64,000 bases of DNA, taken from the NCBI RefSeq assembly GCF_004000885.1, contig NZ_BIMC01000003.1, positions 1-64,000 of the forward strand, written 5' to 3'. Positions 47,426 through 55,863 of this stretch are shown piece by piece. Positions within the stretch are counted from its first letter, which is position 1. Each line of letters opens with the position of its first letter. The notes under the pieces were generated by a model that saw only the letters and a list, made by a program, of their open reading frames with translations, did no database searches and was not told the origin of the DNA. The position numbers were made by a program, and so were the translations under genes. The DNA comes from Paenibacillus glucanolyticus NBRC 15330 (GTDB lineage: Bacteria; Bacillota; Bacilli; Paenibacillales; Paenibacillaceae).

Positions 47426-47755
47426 ATGACGATAGAGCTGATAGAGGGCGGAGGGTTTAGTCAGTTAAAACACGTCGTTAAAACGATCGGCCATAACAAG
47501 GATGTTGATATCGAATTTGCGACCGTTCTGGCGCCATTGCCGGGCATCCGAATAAAAATCGATAACATGCCGGTCGAATTGGACGCAGATGACGTTGTTG
47601 TCTGCGAGCATCTACGGGACCATATGCGCGAGGTAACGATCAATAGCGGCGAAATCGTAGAGTTGGCGGTATTGTCTCCGCTTAAGTCAGGCGACCGCGT
47701 TGCTGTAGCGATGTATGCGGAAAATCAAGGCTATCTCGTTTTAGACCGGATTTAA
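47426..47755 (+). CDS. DUF2577-like phage tail protein
   Basis: 109-aa protein. The C-terminal SPLKSGDRVAVAMYAENQGY then LVLDRI matches the end of XkdR-type DUF2577 proteins of PBSX-like tails. The N-terminal beta region fits an OB-like fold. GGAGG lies upstream of ATG 47426. Last gene before the element's right-hand terminator. Confidence 0.65.
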   Translation: MTIELIEGGGFSQLKHVVKTIGHNKDVDIEFATVLAPLPGIRIKIDNMPVELDADDVVVCEHLRDHMREVTINSGEIVELAVLSPLKSGDRVAVAMYAENQGYLVLDRI

Positions 47756-47761
47756 TTACAT

Positions 47762-47808
47762 GCGGAATCATTGGCGTTTAACACTGCGCTAGTGGTTCCG
47801 CTTTTTTT
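47762..47808 (+). terminator. Terminator after the tail genes
   Basis: GCGGAATCA (47762-47770) with TGGTTCCGC (47793-47801, one G-U), then T7. Confidence 0.85.
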
Positions 47809-47812
47809 GCGT

Positions 47813-48597
47813 GTAACCTTTATGCATAACTTACGAAAAGTAAGCAATAAGGAGGAAAAGCTATGTCTGGCGGAGAGATTTCGAGAGAATTGCGAATATG
47901 AACGGGTGCAAAAGTTTACATATAGTCGGATTTTCGCTAATTTAACGAGATTGCGGACAATGGCGGAATACGGCCGAAATTGAGCGGATTCACATAATGA
48001 CGATACTGACTATGGGCGACTATTGGCGCGATATTTGTGCGATTTATCCTTTGTGAATTAATGTGAATTTAGCGATTTTATCCGCCGCATGCCTGGGACG
48101 GACGTGCCCTCGAAAATTTCAGGGGGTCAAACCGCATATTTATACGCTAAATCGATGTATAAACGGTTTGAATACGATGCATAATCGGACGCAATCGGAC
48201 TAATGGCGTAACCATGCGGGTTACAGCGTTAGCCGACACCGTTATGATTATCAATCAGCTAGGTATCGCGATGAATAACGCATGCATAACGTTCGATCCC
48301 GCGAAAGGGGGGGCGGGTAGGCAGCGAACGAGGTCGAAATCAGGTGACCACACCGTCCGCGCAATAAAAATAACTCAGGGACCCAATATATGGTAAAACA
48401 TAACGGAGTCCGATTCGCTAAAAATTTCCGCCAAGTTTTTTAAACTCGGGATATCCGCGCTTGTCTCCGGAAAGAATACACTATATAATAGTAGAAACTA
48501 ATCTGATAAGCGTAGATGAGACCGAATCAATCCGTTATGTGACCGTAAGCTGAACGTTGATACAACGCCAGTTATAACGGAAACGATAACGAAAATG
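47813..48597. other. Gene-free right arm of the element
   Basis: 785 bp without a supported gene. It contains a strong ribosome site (AAGGAGGAAAAGCT) before a 12-codon frame (47863-47901). An interrupted inverted repeat (AAACCG and TTTATAC at 48129-48145 with 48157-48169), direct AATCGGAC copies (48183, 48193) and GTAACC/GGTTAC (48208-48224) follow. A promoter lies near the end. Likely recombination arm sites and remnants. Confidence 0.5.
48461..48489 (+). promoter_or_regulatory. Promoter pointing through the right att site
   Basis: TTGTCT (48461-48466), 17-bp spacer, perfect TATAAT (48484-48489). In the integrated state it reads into attR and chromosome. In an excised circle it would read through attP toward the tRNA-like terminator and int. 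Confidence 0.55.
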
Positions 48598-48662
48598 TGA
48601 CTCGAAATCAGTTAGGCGTCGCAAGGCGTGCGTGGGTTCGAATCCCACCCTTTCCGCCACCA
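48598..48662 (+). repeat. attR: attR: 65-bp direct repeat
   Basis: Identical 65-bp copy of 33664-33728, the displaced 3' end of the original tRNA-Ser. It lacks the 5' 29 nt of the tRNA and so is not a functional gene. Confidence 0.95.
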
Positions 48663-48745
48663 TCGTTTATAAGTTCCGCTGTTATGGATGTAAACGATAC
48701 GGTTACATAAGTTAGGTGTAAGCTGTATATGCACCTTTGAATAAG

Positions 48746-48783
48746 ACACTCTCTTGCAAGGTTATCCTGCAGAGAGTGTTTTT
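48746..48783 (+). terminator. Original tRNA-Ser terminator
   Basis: ACACTCTCTTGCA (48746-48758) pairs with TGCAGAGAGTGT (48768-48779, one bulge), then T5. It lies 87 bp after the attR tRNA end and has no gene upstream now, so it is inferred to have served tRNA-Ser before integration. Confidence 0.75.
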
Positions 48784-48823
48784 CGATTTGCTAAGGAATT
48801 TATCCAATCCACTTGCTGAAGCG

Positions 48824-48882
48824 AAAAAAAGAAGGACCCGATTGGGCCCTTCCTTCTGGGTAGGCGGTGCTTGTGAATTGGA
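48824..48882 (-). ncRNA. Candidate ~58-nt small RNA
   Basis: Minus strand: TTGACA (48911-48916), 17 bp, GATAAA (48888-48893). About 58 nt later there is a GC-rich hairpin (GAAGGA/TCCTTC with GGG/CCC, bulged) and T7 (48824-48830). The predicted RNA is too short for a gene and has a C-rich single strand (ACCGCCTACCC), like Gram-positive sRNAs that pair with ribosome sites. The remaining 48883-49260 holds only that promoter and no gene. Confidence 0.45.
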
Positions 48883-49260
48883 ATCATTTTATCAGCACTT
48901 ATGCGAACCTTGTCAATAGCTTCACTTGTCCAAGAGGTCAAGCATTCGGCTCATTTCCTTAGCTTGCAATCCGTGTGAATATCAGAAACCTCATGCGTCG
49001 TTCAGCTGCAACGTTCAACGGAACCACACCTCTCTCATGCACCGCCTGATTATAATGTGCGCCTGAAGCATGATTTGTATGCATGGTTACGTTGATGGAA
49101 ATATATGCCTCGCTGTTCAATGAGGGATTCACGTGGATGGATATGTGGATCCATAAAGCCCAATTTATGGCGGAACCTGTATCACGCGAATGCCATCTGC
49201 AGGTACAATGATCAACAGTGACGCGGCTTATTGGATAAAAGTGAGCACAGCTTTCTTTTG

Positions 49261-49455
49261 TTACTTAGGCTGTACTCTGCGTTTATTCAACCATACACGG
49301 TCATCATTCTGGGTTTCTGGAAAGGTGTCACCCCGGCTCATTTTGATCTGGCGCGGATTCTCGATCCCCATGATATGGTCTCTGACGCCTACTTCCATAT
49401 AAACCCCGTTGTTGGGGGCCTTGTCGCCTGCACGAAATTCGGTCTGTTCTCCCAT
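49261..49455 (-). CDS. YjzC family protein
   Basis: 64-aa protein starting MGEQTEFRAGDKAPNNGVYM with a later GDTFPETQNDDRVWL, the YjzC pattern of Bacilli. AGGAGGT lies 9 nt upstream of ATG 49455. Function unknown; in the family several members are sporulation-expressed. Sole minus-strand gene between attR and rpsF. Confidence 0.8.
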   Translation of the reverse strand: MGEQTEFRAGDKAPNNGVYMEVGVRDHIMGIENPRQIKMSRGDTFPETQNDDRVWLNKRRVQPK

Positions 49456-49590
49456 TGCGGGTCTACCTCCTCATTATGATGGATGGACTGCATGTATTAT
49501 CATGCGCCAATGGACGGCAAATCATCGCAGGGAATGTGAGAAAAGCGCGGTAATAAAGGGAAGAGTGCCTGTACGACAGTGAAAAGAAAC

Positions 49591-49619
49591 TTGCATCCGA
49601 TCATCCGTTCTGATATAGT
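49591..49619 (+). promoter_or_regulatory. rpsF-ssb-rpsR promoter
   Basis: TTGCAT (49591-49596), 17-bp spacer, TATAGT (49614-49619), 75 bp before rpsF. Confidence 0.65.
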
Positions 49620-49684
49620 ATTATGGTGCGAGTTAGACTCGCTCCTTGCTCTCAACAGGGATTGAGGGCCGAAGTCCATAAGGA
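49620..49684 (+). promoter_or_regulatory. Possible S6:S18 leader motif
   Basis: The rpsF leader folds into GCGAG/CTCGC and CTCAA/TTGAG hairpins and contains GGGCCGAAGTCC, where a CCG lies in a loop, the feature recognised by the S6:S18 autoregulatory leader. Match judged by eye only. Confidence 0.4.
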
Positions 49685-49694
49685 GGTGAAACAT

Positions 49695-49979
49695 ATGCGC
49701 AAATATGAAGTGATGTACATTATTCGTCCTGACATTGAACAAGAAGCTGTTCAAGCTGCAGTCGATAAATTCCAAGGCATCATCTCCAACGGCGGAGAAA
49801 TTACAAAGCATGACGTAATGGGTAAACGCCGTCTTGCGTATGAGATCAAGAAATTCCGTGATGGCGTATTCGTTCTGGTAAACTTCAACGCAACACCTGA
49901 AGTTGTAGCTGAACTTGAGCGTCTCATGAAGATTTCTGACGAAGTTATTCGTTATCTCATCACGAACGACGTTGCTTAA
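49695..49979 (+). CDS. rpsF: 30S ribosomal protein S6
   Basis: 94-aa S6 (MRKYEVMYIIRPDIEQEAVQ...). ATG 49695 has AAGGAGGTG 8 nt upstream; the frame extends 24 codons further through the leader. First gene of rpsF-ssb-rpsR. Confidence 0.97.
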   Translation: MRKYEVMYIIRPDIEQEAVQAAVDKFQGIISNGGEITKHDVMGKRRLAYEIKKFRDGVFVLVNFNATPEVVAELERLMKISDEVIRYLITNDVA

Positions 49980-50025
49980 GATGTAGAAGACTTTGTAATT
50001 GATTTCGTTCTAGGAGGGGATTGGA

Positions 50026-50523
50026 TTGTTGAACCGTGTCATTTTGATTGGCCGACTGACTAAGGATCCCGAGCTGCGATATACTCCTTCAGGTGTTGCT
50101 GTAACGCAATTTACACTTGCTGTTGATCGTCCATTTACTGGACAAGGCGGGGAGCGCGAAGCGGATTTTATTCCGGTCGTGACCTGGAGACAGCTTGCGG
50201 AGACTTGTGCCAACTATCTGCGTAAAGGCCGTCTGACGGCTGTAGAGGGGCGCATTCAAGTGCGGAATTACGAGAATAACGAAGGTAAGCGTGTATACGT
50301 CACCGAAGTCATTGCCGATAATGTTCGCTTCTTGGAGTCAAACCGTGAAACAAGCGGTGGCGGAGGAACTCGTGAGGAATCGTCGTTCAGCGGAGGAAGC
50401 AGCGGCAGCAATAGCAGCGGCGGAAACCGTGGGAACAATAACTACTCGCGAAACAACAATCAGGATCCTTTTTCCGATGAAGGAAAACCGATCGATATAT
50501 CGGATGATGATTTGCCATTTTAA
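50026..50523 (+). CDS. ssb: Single-stranded DNA-binding protein
   Basis: 165-aa SSB. N-terminal OB fold ([20 protein letters not shown]), a Gly/Ser/Asn-rich linker and the acidic tip DISDDDLPF that recruits replication and repair proteins. Start TTG 50026 with AGGAGGGG upstream. Confidence 0.97.
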   Translation: MLNRVILIGRLTKDPELRYTPSGVAVTQFTLAVDRPFTGQGGEREADFIPVVTWRQLAETCANYLRKGRLTAVEGRIQVRNYENNEGKRVYVTEVIADNVRFLESNRETSGGGGTREESSFSGGSSGSNSSGGNRGNNNYSRNNNQDPFSDEGKPIDISDDDLPF

Positions 50524-50544
50524 TACGGAAAGGACTGACAACGC

Positions 50545-50817
50545 ATGGCTTTTAAACAAAGAGAAGGCGGAGACAACGACAAAAGACCGGCACGCCGTGG
50601 CGGCCGCAACAAGCGTCGTAAAGTATGTTTCTTCACTGTGAACAAAATTACTCACATTGATTATAAAGATACAGATCTGCTCAAAAAATTCATCAGCGAG
50701 CGCGGAAAAATCTTGCCTCGTCGTGTAACAGGCACTAGTGCAAAATACCAGCGTGCTCTGACGATTGCGATCAAACGCTCCCGTCAAATCGCATTGCTTC
50801 CATACACAACTGAGTAA
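50545..50817 (+). CDS. rpsR: 30S ribosomal protein S18
   Basis: 90-aa S18 with a long basic N-terminus ([13 protein letters not shown]) and conserved [20 protein letters not shown] and a [20 protein letters not shown] end. Last gene of the operon. Confidence 0.97.
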   Translation: MAFKQREGGDNDKRPARRGGRNKRRKVCFFTVNKITHIDYKDTDLLKKFISERGKILPRRVTGTSAKYQRALTIAIKRSRQIALLPYTTE

Positions 50818-50830
50818 TCATTGTGTTCCA

Positions 50831-50866
50831 GCGATCCAGCCTAACCATAGGCTGGATCGCTTTTTT
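50831..50866 (+). terminator. rpsF-ssb-rpsR terminator
   Basis: Perfect 13-bp stem GCGATCCAGCCTA/TAGGCTGGATCGC (50831-50843, 50848-50860) and T6. Confidence 0.95.
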
Positions 50867-51652
50867 ATTGTGTAAGTCAACAGCTTGTCTGCGAGCAGAG
50901 GTAGCTTAGCAGGCATGATCCTTCTTGCTAGAGGTATAAATTGCCCCTCTGATAAAAGCTGAACGATCAGCAAAGAGAAAATGCCTGGGCTCATATCATC
51001 ACAGCAGTGAAAGTAATCATCAAATTTATGGTGATATCAGTTTAACCAAATGTTGGGATACAATGTCTTCGTAGAAGAATACTGTCTCCTCAGAGTGTAC
51101 ATTTTGATTACATGGCTGTGCACAAGAAATACAAGTGCGGTGTAAAGCTTTCCAGTTTTAAAGCCCTGAAACCCTGTCTGTTTCAAATGGACATTGTCTA
51201 TTGCAAGCAATACATTGTCAAGAATGATTTAGACCTTCATTCAGAAAGAAAAATTAAAAATAAACGGCTGAAAACCACCCTTCGAAAAAAATTCCTTCTA
51301 TTATATATAGCTATACAGAGGCCACCTTAAATAAGCATGAAATCCCATTAAATAAACAGTCCAAGAAATCTACAAGAGATGTATCGAAAAATGAGATCAT
51401 TACAGCATCATTTATGCCTCTATATAGAAGAGGATGTTCTGCCTATTTAATCAGAGAGAACGCACATTGCTGTAATAGTGCACTAAAGAAAATTTAATAT
51501 TGTGATTACATAAAATTTGCAGAAATCTTTCAGTTCCCTGATGTCCACTCCAGGGATACAAGCGTACATGAAGTGGAAGCTCAATGATGTTAGTCTTATT
51601 ATGCATATTCCTCCTCCATTATCCAAACGATAAGGAAAAAGGAGGTAGTTGT
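50867..51652. other. Gene-free AT-rich gap
   Basis: 786 bp without a supported gene. The 51112-51330 frame (72 codons, Lys-rich) has no ribosome site or family match. I see no RNA gene or repeat here. Confidence 0.5.
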
Positions 51653-52327
51653 ATGTGCAGAAGATTCTCACTATCCGCAGGGATCGATGAGGTGAATGAA
51701 CGTTTTGGTATCCATCGGGTAATGTATTATTATAAGAGCCGGTATAATATTAGTCCAACCCAAACCATGCCCGTCATCGTACAGGAGCAGGGGGAGCGCG
51801 TGCTTGATGAGTATCGCTGGGGGCTGGTTCCTTATTGGGGAAAGGACGCGGTCAATGCCGATTTTACGACAGTGGATCAGAACCCAACATACCGGAGAGC
51901 AATCGATACGAGACGATGCGTTATTCCATGCAACGGTTTATATTACTGGAGAACGATTGGTAAACGGGGTTATGCTGTCAGAACGGTTATCGGGGAGAAT
52001 GAAATTTTCGGCATGGCAGGGCTATATGAGACATGGCGGGATGCCAGAGGCAACGAAATGAGAACATGCACGGTCTTAATGACAGAAGCGAATGAAGCCA
52101 TTCGGGAATTCGAAACACGCATGCCAGCTATTTTGTCAGAAGAGAATATGCGCAAGTGGTTAGATCCTGAGGTCCAGGGAACGAATGCGGTCTATCCGCT
52201 GCTTAACACGTATCGGGGACAGATGCGGATGTATCCAGTAACACCACTTATAGCTGACGATTCGCATGATCATCAGCAGTGTATTGAAGAAATGGATTTA
52301 AAATTAGCTTGGGTGAAGAACCTATAG
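51653..52327 (+). CDS. SRAP/YedK-family protein with altered active site
   Basis: 224-aa SOS-response-associated peptidase (HMCES/YedK) fold: MCRRFSL with Cys2, YNISPTQ, RWGLVPYW, VNAD (Asn69), a C-terminal LNTYRGQM and VTPLI. Cys2 is the residue that crosslinks to abasic sites. The canonical Glu in FYEW is Tyr98 (GLYYW) and the His of IHDRMP is Glu154 (FETRMP). Pro157-type MP context is kept. ATG 51653 has AGGAGGT upstream, so the mature protein starts at Cys2 after Met removal. It probably still binds abasic DNA, but crosslink reversal may differ. Confidence 0.85.
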   Translation: MCRRFSLSAGIDEVNERFGIHRVMYYYKSRYNISPTQTMPVIVQEQGERVLDEYRWGLVPYWGKDAVNADFTTVDQNPTYRRAIDTRRCVIPCNGLYYWRTIGKRGYAVRTVIGENEIFGMAGLYETWRDARGNEMRTCTVLMTEANEAIREFETRMPAILSEENMRKWLDPEVQGTNAVYPLLNTYRGQMRMYPVTPLIADDSHDHQQCIEEMDLKLAWVKNL

Positions 52328-52379
52328 TTCGTAAGTATGAAAGACAAAGGTCGATTTATCTGACATGGAATTCAAAGCA

Positions 52380-52416
52380 AAAAGCAATCTGGAGCTGTGC
52401 TCGGGTTGCTTTTTTA
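52380..52416 (+). terminator. Terminator after SRAP gene
   Basis: AAAAGCAA (52380-52387) with TTGCTTTT (52406-52413), then T. The following ~640 bp before oppA are AT-rich with no gene, only the opp promoter. Confidence 0.7.
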
Positions 52417-52816
52417 GCGTTAATGGAGCAGTGGACTAAACTATGAAAATATGGAAAGCGGATGAATTACGTCATCTAATAACGAGTAAAAGCTTATGGT
52501 CAGAATGATATATAACATGGAATTAAGTTCTTGCTTTATCAAGAAGGAACTAAATGGTATTGTGTAATATAACATAACATTTAGTTGACCGAAATATTGA
52601 AAAACAAAAGGTTTTAAATGATTAATAAAATACTGTGTTATGATTCATGACGTAAACAGTGCAAATACCAATGAGTTTATAGTTATTTATTGTAAATAAA
52701 TCTTGATATTACATACATTTTCAGTAAACTAAGGATATACAACGGAAATAAACTTAATTATTACCCCCAAAAACGACGTTAAAAACATGATTTTTGAGAA
52801 AAATGAAAAAAAGTAA

Positions 52817-52845
52817 TTGACGTTACCTAAATTTACACGTATCAT
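52817..52845 (+). promoter_or_regulatory. Candidate oppABCDF promoter
   Basis: TTGACG (52817-52822), 17-bp spacer, TATCAT (52840-52845). It leaves a leader of about 205 nt before oppA; no riboswitch is recognised in it. Confidence 0.5.
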
Positions 52846-53055
52846 AACATTAATTTTATAGGCAAGAAGATATTGCTAGAGACTTTGGCACTAATTGACC
52901 AATGGTATATTTTCTGTAAATCTTTCAATTTATTTCACATCATGCAATGACATCCCAGGAACTTTTAAGTATAAGTACCCGAAATTATTTAAGGATGATT
53001 TCAATATTCGTCCTGATAATTTATAGCAACAACATTTTTTAAGAGGAGGATTCGC

Positions 53056-54822
53056 ATGAAGAAAAGAATGTCACTCTTGTTCGTGATCATGCTCATGGCC
53101 GTTACGGTTCTGGCAGCGTGCTCGGGCGGAGGAACAGCAGAACAGCCACCAAGTCAAGGGGAGCAAACAGAGCAACCACCAGCTGAAGGCAATGGCACAG
53201 AAACTACAGAACCGCCAGCCGAAGGTGGAGATGAGAGCCAAGGTTACTTCGAAGCTACTGATCCATCATTGAACCCAGCAGCTGCATTGAATCGTAAAGA
53301 TACACTTATTGTTGGTATGACAGCACCAAAAGGGGTATTTAGCCCATTCTACTGGCAAACTGCATATGACAAATTTGTTGTAGAAGCTATGTTCGACTCT
53401 TTCTTCTCTATTCAAGGTGACGGTACTTACGCGAACCGTTTGGCTGAAAGTGTTGAGGTTTCCGAGGATAAGTTGAAGTATACATTCAAATTGAAACCAG
53501 GCGTTACCTATTCAAACGGTGACCCGGTTACAGTAAAAGATTATGCGTTTGCAATGAAGGTTTATCATGATTCCAGCTATGACGGTCAAACCGATATGCT
53601 GTCTGTCAACATCAAAGGCGGTAAAGAGTATAACGAAGGCAAAGCTACCGATATTTCCGGTATTAAAGTTATCGATGATAACACGATTGAAATTGAAGTT
53701 ACAGAAGCAAATGCGATGACAAAAGACAATCTCGGAACCGTTTCGTTTGTTCCAGAATCTTACTATGGCAAAGGTTACAAGCAAGGAAATCTCGAGTACA
53801 TGAAAGAACTGCACGCTAAACCTATTGGCAGCGGTCAATATGTACTGAAGAGCTTCTCCCCAGGTCAAGAGGTAGTATTGGAAGCAAATCCTAACTATTT
53901 CCTGGGCGCACCAAAAATCAAAAACGTAATTTACAAAACAACAACTGAAGAAACCAGATTGGCTATGTTCCAATCCGGTGAGATCGATATGGATATGGTT
54001 ACAGTAAACGAGGATAATGTAGAGGCTTTGAAAGAAATGGGCTTCCTGGACATTAACATTTTCCCAACCAATGGTTATGGCTATGTTGCAATGAACCATA
54101 AAGATCCAAAATTCCAAGATCCTAAAGTCCGTCAGGCTTTGATCTATGGTTTGAACCGTGCAGAGGTTGTAGAAATCATCTATGGTCAATATGCTAACGT
54201 GATCAACATTCCACAGTCCAGCCAATCATGGGCTTACACAGAAGAAGGCATTGAGCCTCACGAGTTTGATATGGAGAAAGCGAAGCAGCTTCTTGATGAA
54301 GCAGGCTGGGCACCAGGTGCTGACGGCATCCGCGAAAAAGACGGCAAGAAATTTGAAATTCATTTCTCTGCTACAGCAGACAACCCGGTAATTGATGCAC
54401 TGATTCCAGTAATGACTCAAAATTACCAAGAGTTGGGTATCAAATTAACCGCAGAAACTTTGGATTTTAACGCCATCATGGACAAGAAGGATAAAGGCGA
54501 GTTCGAAATGTTCTTTGCTGCATGGGGCTTGACTCCAGATCCAGACTCCACTGTATATATTACGGATGGAAATCAGAACGATATCGGATACTCCAATCCT
54601 GCTTATGACGCAGCTATGAAAAAAGGTTTGAACGCCTTTGATCTGGAAGAACGTAAAGCAGCTTATGCAGAAGCATATCGAATTCTGAACGCAGATGTTC
54701 CGGACCTCCCGATTTATCAAAGACGTGATGCATGGACAATCAACTCCAGATTGAACGGCATCGATATTACGCCTTACAAAACTTTCGCTATTGATCTTTA
54801 CAAAGCGGAAATTGAACAATAG
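53056..54822 (+). CDS. oppA: Oligopeptide ABC transporter substrate-binding lipoprotein
   Basis: 588-aa SBP_bac_5 lipoprotein. Signal peptide with lipobox LAAC (Cys22), then a Pro/Glu/Gly-rich linker to about residue 60 (EQPPAEGNGTETTEPPAEGG). The periplasmic-binding-like domain has FKLKPGVTYSNGDPVTVKDY and VRQALIYGLNRAEVVEI. AGAGGAGG lies upstream of ATG 53056. Opp/App is inferred; exact peptide size is unknown. Confidence 0.9.
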   Translation: MKKRMSLLFVIMLMAVTVLAACSGGGTAEQPPSQGEQTEQPPAEGNGTETTEPPAEGGDESQGYFEATDPSLNPAAALNRKDTLIVGMTAPKGVFSPFYWQTAYDKFVVEAMFDSFFSIQGDGTYANRLAESVEVSEDKLKYTFKLKPGVTYSNGDPVTVKDYAFAMKVYHDSSYDGQTDMLSVNIKGGKEYNEGKATDISGIKVIDDNTIEIEVTEANAMTKDNLGTVSFVPESYYGKGYKQGNLEYMKELHAKPIGSGQYVLKSFSPGQEVVLEANPNYFLGAPKIKNVIYKTTTEETRLAMFQSGEIDMDMVTVNEDNVEALKEMGFLDINIFPTNGYGYVAMNHKDPKFQDPKVRQALIYGLNRAEVVEIIYGQYANVINIPQSSQSWAYTEEGIEPHEFDMEKAKQLLDEAGWAPGADGIREKDGKKFEIHFSATADNPVIDALIPVMTQNYQELGIKLTAETLDFNAIMDKKDKGEFEMFFAAWGLTPDPDSTVYITDGNQNDIGYSNPAYDAAMKKGLNAFDLEERKAAYAEAYRILNADVPDLPIYQRRDAWTINSRLNGIDITPYKTFAIDLYKAEIEQ

Positions 54823-54888
54823 CATCAAGAAACATATGCTCAGCTCGCAAGAGCTGGGCATATCCACTTATAAGCCGGGAGGAATATT

Positions 54889-55851
54889 ATGAAGCAGTAC
54901 ATTATCCGGAGGCTGCTGCAGATTATCCCGACAATGATCGGGATTTCCATTATCATATTTGCTATATCATCTTTGGTACCAGGTGATTATATCACTGCAG
55001 TGAACAACCCGACGATGACTGCTGAGAAGGCAGCACAGCTTCGGGCAATTTACGGTTTGGATAAGCCGCCAGTCGAGCGTTACCTGACGTGGGTCGGCAA
55101 TATGTTAAAGGGTAATCTCGGAGATTCCCTTGTGCACAAACAACCTGTTACAACCGTAATGGGGAACTATGTATGGAATTCCTTTTTTATTGCCTTTTTC
55201 AGTTTGATATTGAGTTGGATTATTGCAATATTTGCTGGCGTATTCTCAGCCAAGTTCCAATACTCTTTATTTGATAAGATTGTCACATTAGTTATCTTTT
55301 TGTGTATGTCACTGCCTTCTTTCTTTATTGGACTCCTTCTTATCAAGTTTTTAGCTTTGGATTTAGGGTGGTTCCCGGTTGGCGGCATGAAGACTTCAGG
55401 GTTTAATGGAAACACATGGGATCAACTTGTTGATATTGCATGGCATATGTTCATGCCGGTTACCGTACTTACCATGCTAAGCACAGGTGGTTTGACGCGG
55501 TATTTCCGTACAAGCATGCTGGAAGTTATCCGTCAGGATTACATTCGGACTGCTCGGGCTAAAGGCTTGAAAGAACGTACGGTTATCTTCAAGCATGCGC
55601 TGCGCAATGCAATGCTCCCTGCGATCACTTTGATGGGCTTCGAACTACCAAGCTTATTTGGTGGGGCCATCATTTTGGAGAAGATTTTCATCTGGCCCGG
55701 GGTAGGTCAAGTATATCTGGAATCCATCAGCATGCGGGATTATCCGTTTATGCTAGGTTTCACGGTATTCATATCTATACTGACACTTCTCGGCAACCTG
55801 TTGTCTGACGTTCTGTATGGAGCTGCAGATCCAAGAATTCGCTTAAAGTAG
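54889..55851 (+). CDS. oppB: Oligopeptide ABC transporter permease B
   Basis: 320-aa permease starting MKQYIIRRLLQIIPTMIGIS, six hydrophobic segments. EAA-type cytosolic loop RTARAKGLKERTVIFKHALR followed by NAMLPAITLMG. Second gene of the operon. Confidence 0.93.
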   Translation: MKQYIIRRLLQIIPTMIGISIIIFAISSLVPGDYITAVNNPTMTAEKAAQLRAIYGLDKPPVERYLTWVGNMLKGNLGDSLVHKQPVTTVMGNYVWNSFFIAFFSLILSWIIAIFAGVFSAKFQYSLFDKIVTLVIFLCMSLPSFFIGLLLIKFLALDLGWFPVGGMKTSGFNGNTWDQLVDIAWHMFMPVTVLTMLSTGGLTRYFRTSMLEVIRQDYIRTARAKGLKERTVIFKHALRNAMLPAITLMGFELPSLFGGAIILEKIFIWPGVGQVYLESISMRDYPFMLGFTVFISILTLLGNLLSDVLYGAADPRIRLK

Positions 55852-55863
55852 GAGGAGATTCAT

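Larger units (their letters stand above)
33664..48662. mobile_element. Integrative element in tRNA-Ser, phage-satellite-like
   Basis: A 14.9-kb unit bounded by a 65-bp direct repeat (33664-33728 and 48598-48662) that includes the 3' part of tRNA-Ser. A tyrosine recombinase lies just inside the left end. Cargo: HTH protein, holin-like toxin, small DNA-binding proteins, Xre repressor, AEP-type primase, cold-shock-domain protein, tail tape measure and DUF2577. No terminase, portal, capsid, relaxase or lysis genes are seen. Codon use differs from the flanks: many CG dinucleotides, TTA/CTA Leu and ATA Ile. Satellite, phage-plasmid and decayed prophage are all compatible. Confidence 0.9.

Noticed and set aside
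48214..48396. 60-codon frame near attR
   Set aside because: No ribosome site and it overlaps the GTAACC/GGTTAC inverted repeat.
51112..51330. 72-codon Lys-rich frame before the SRAP gene
   Set aside because: No ribosome site, AT-rich composition explains the Lys/Leu content, no family match.
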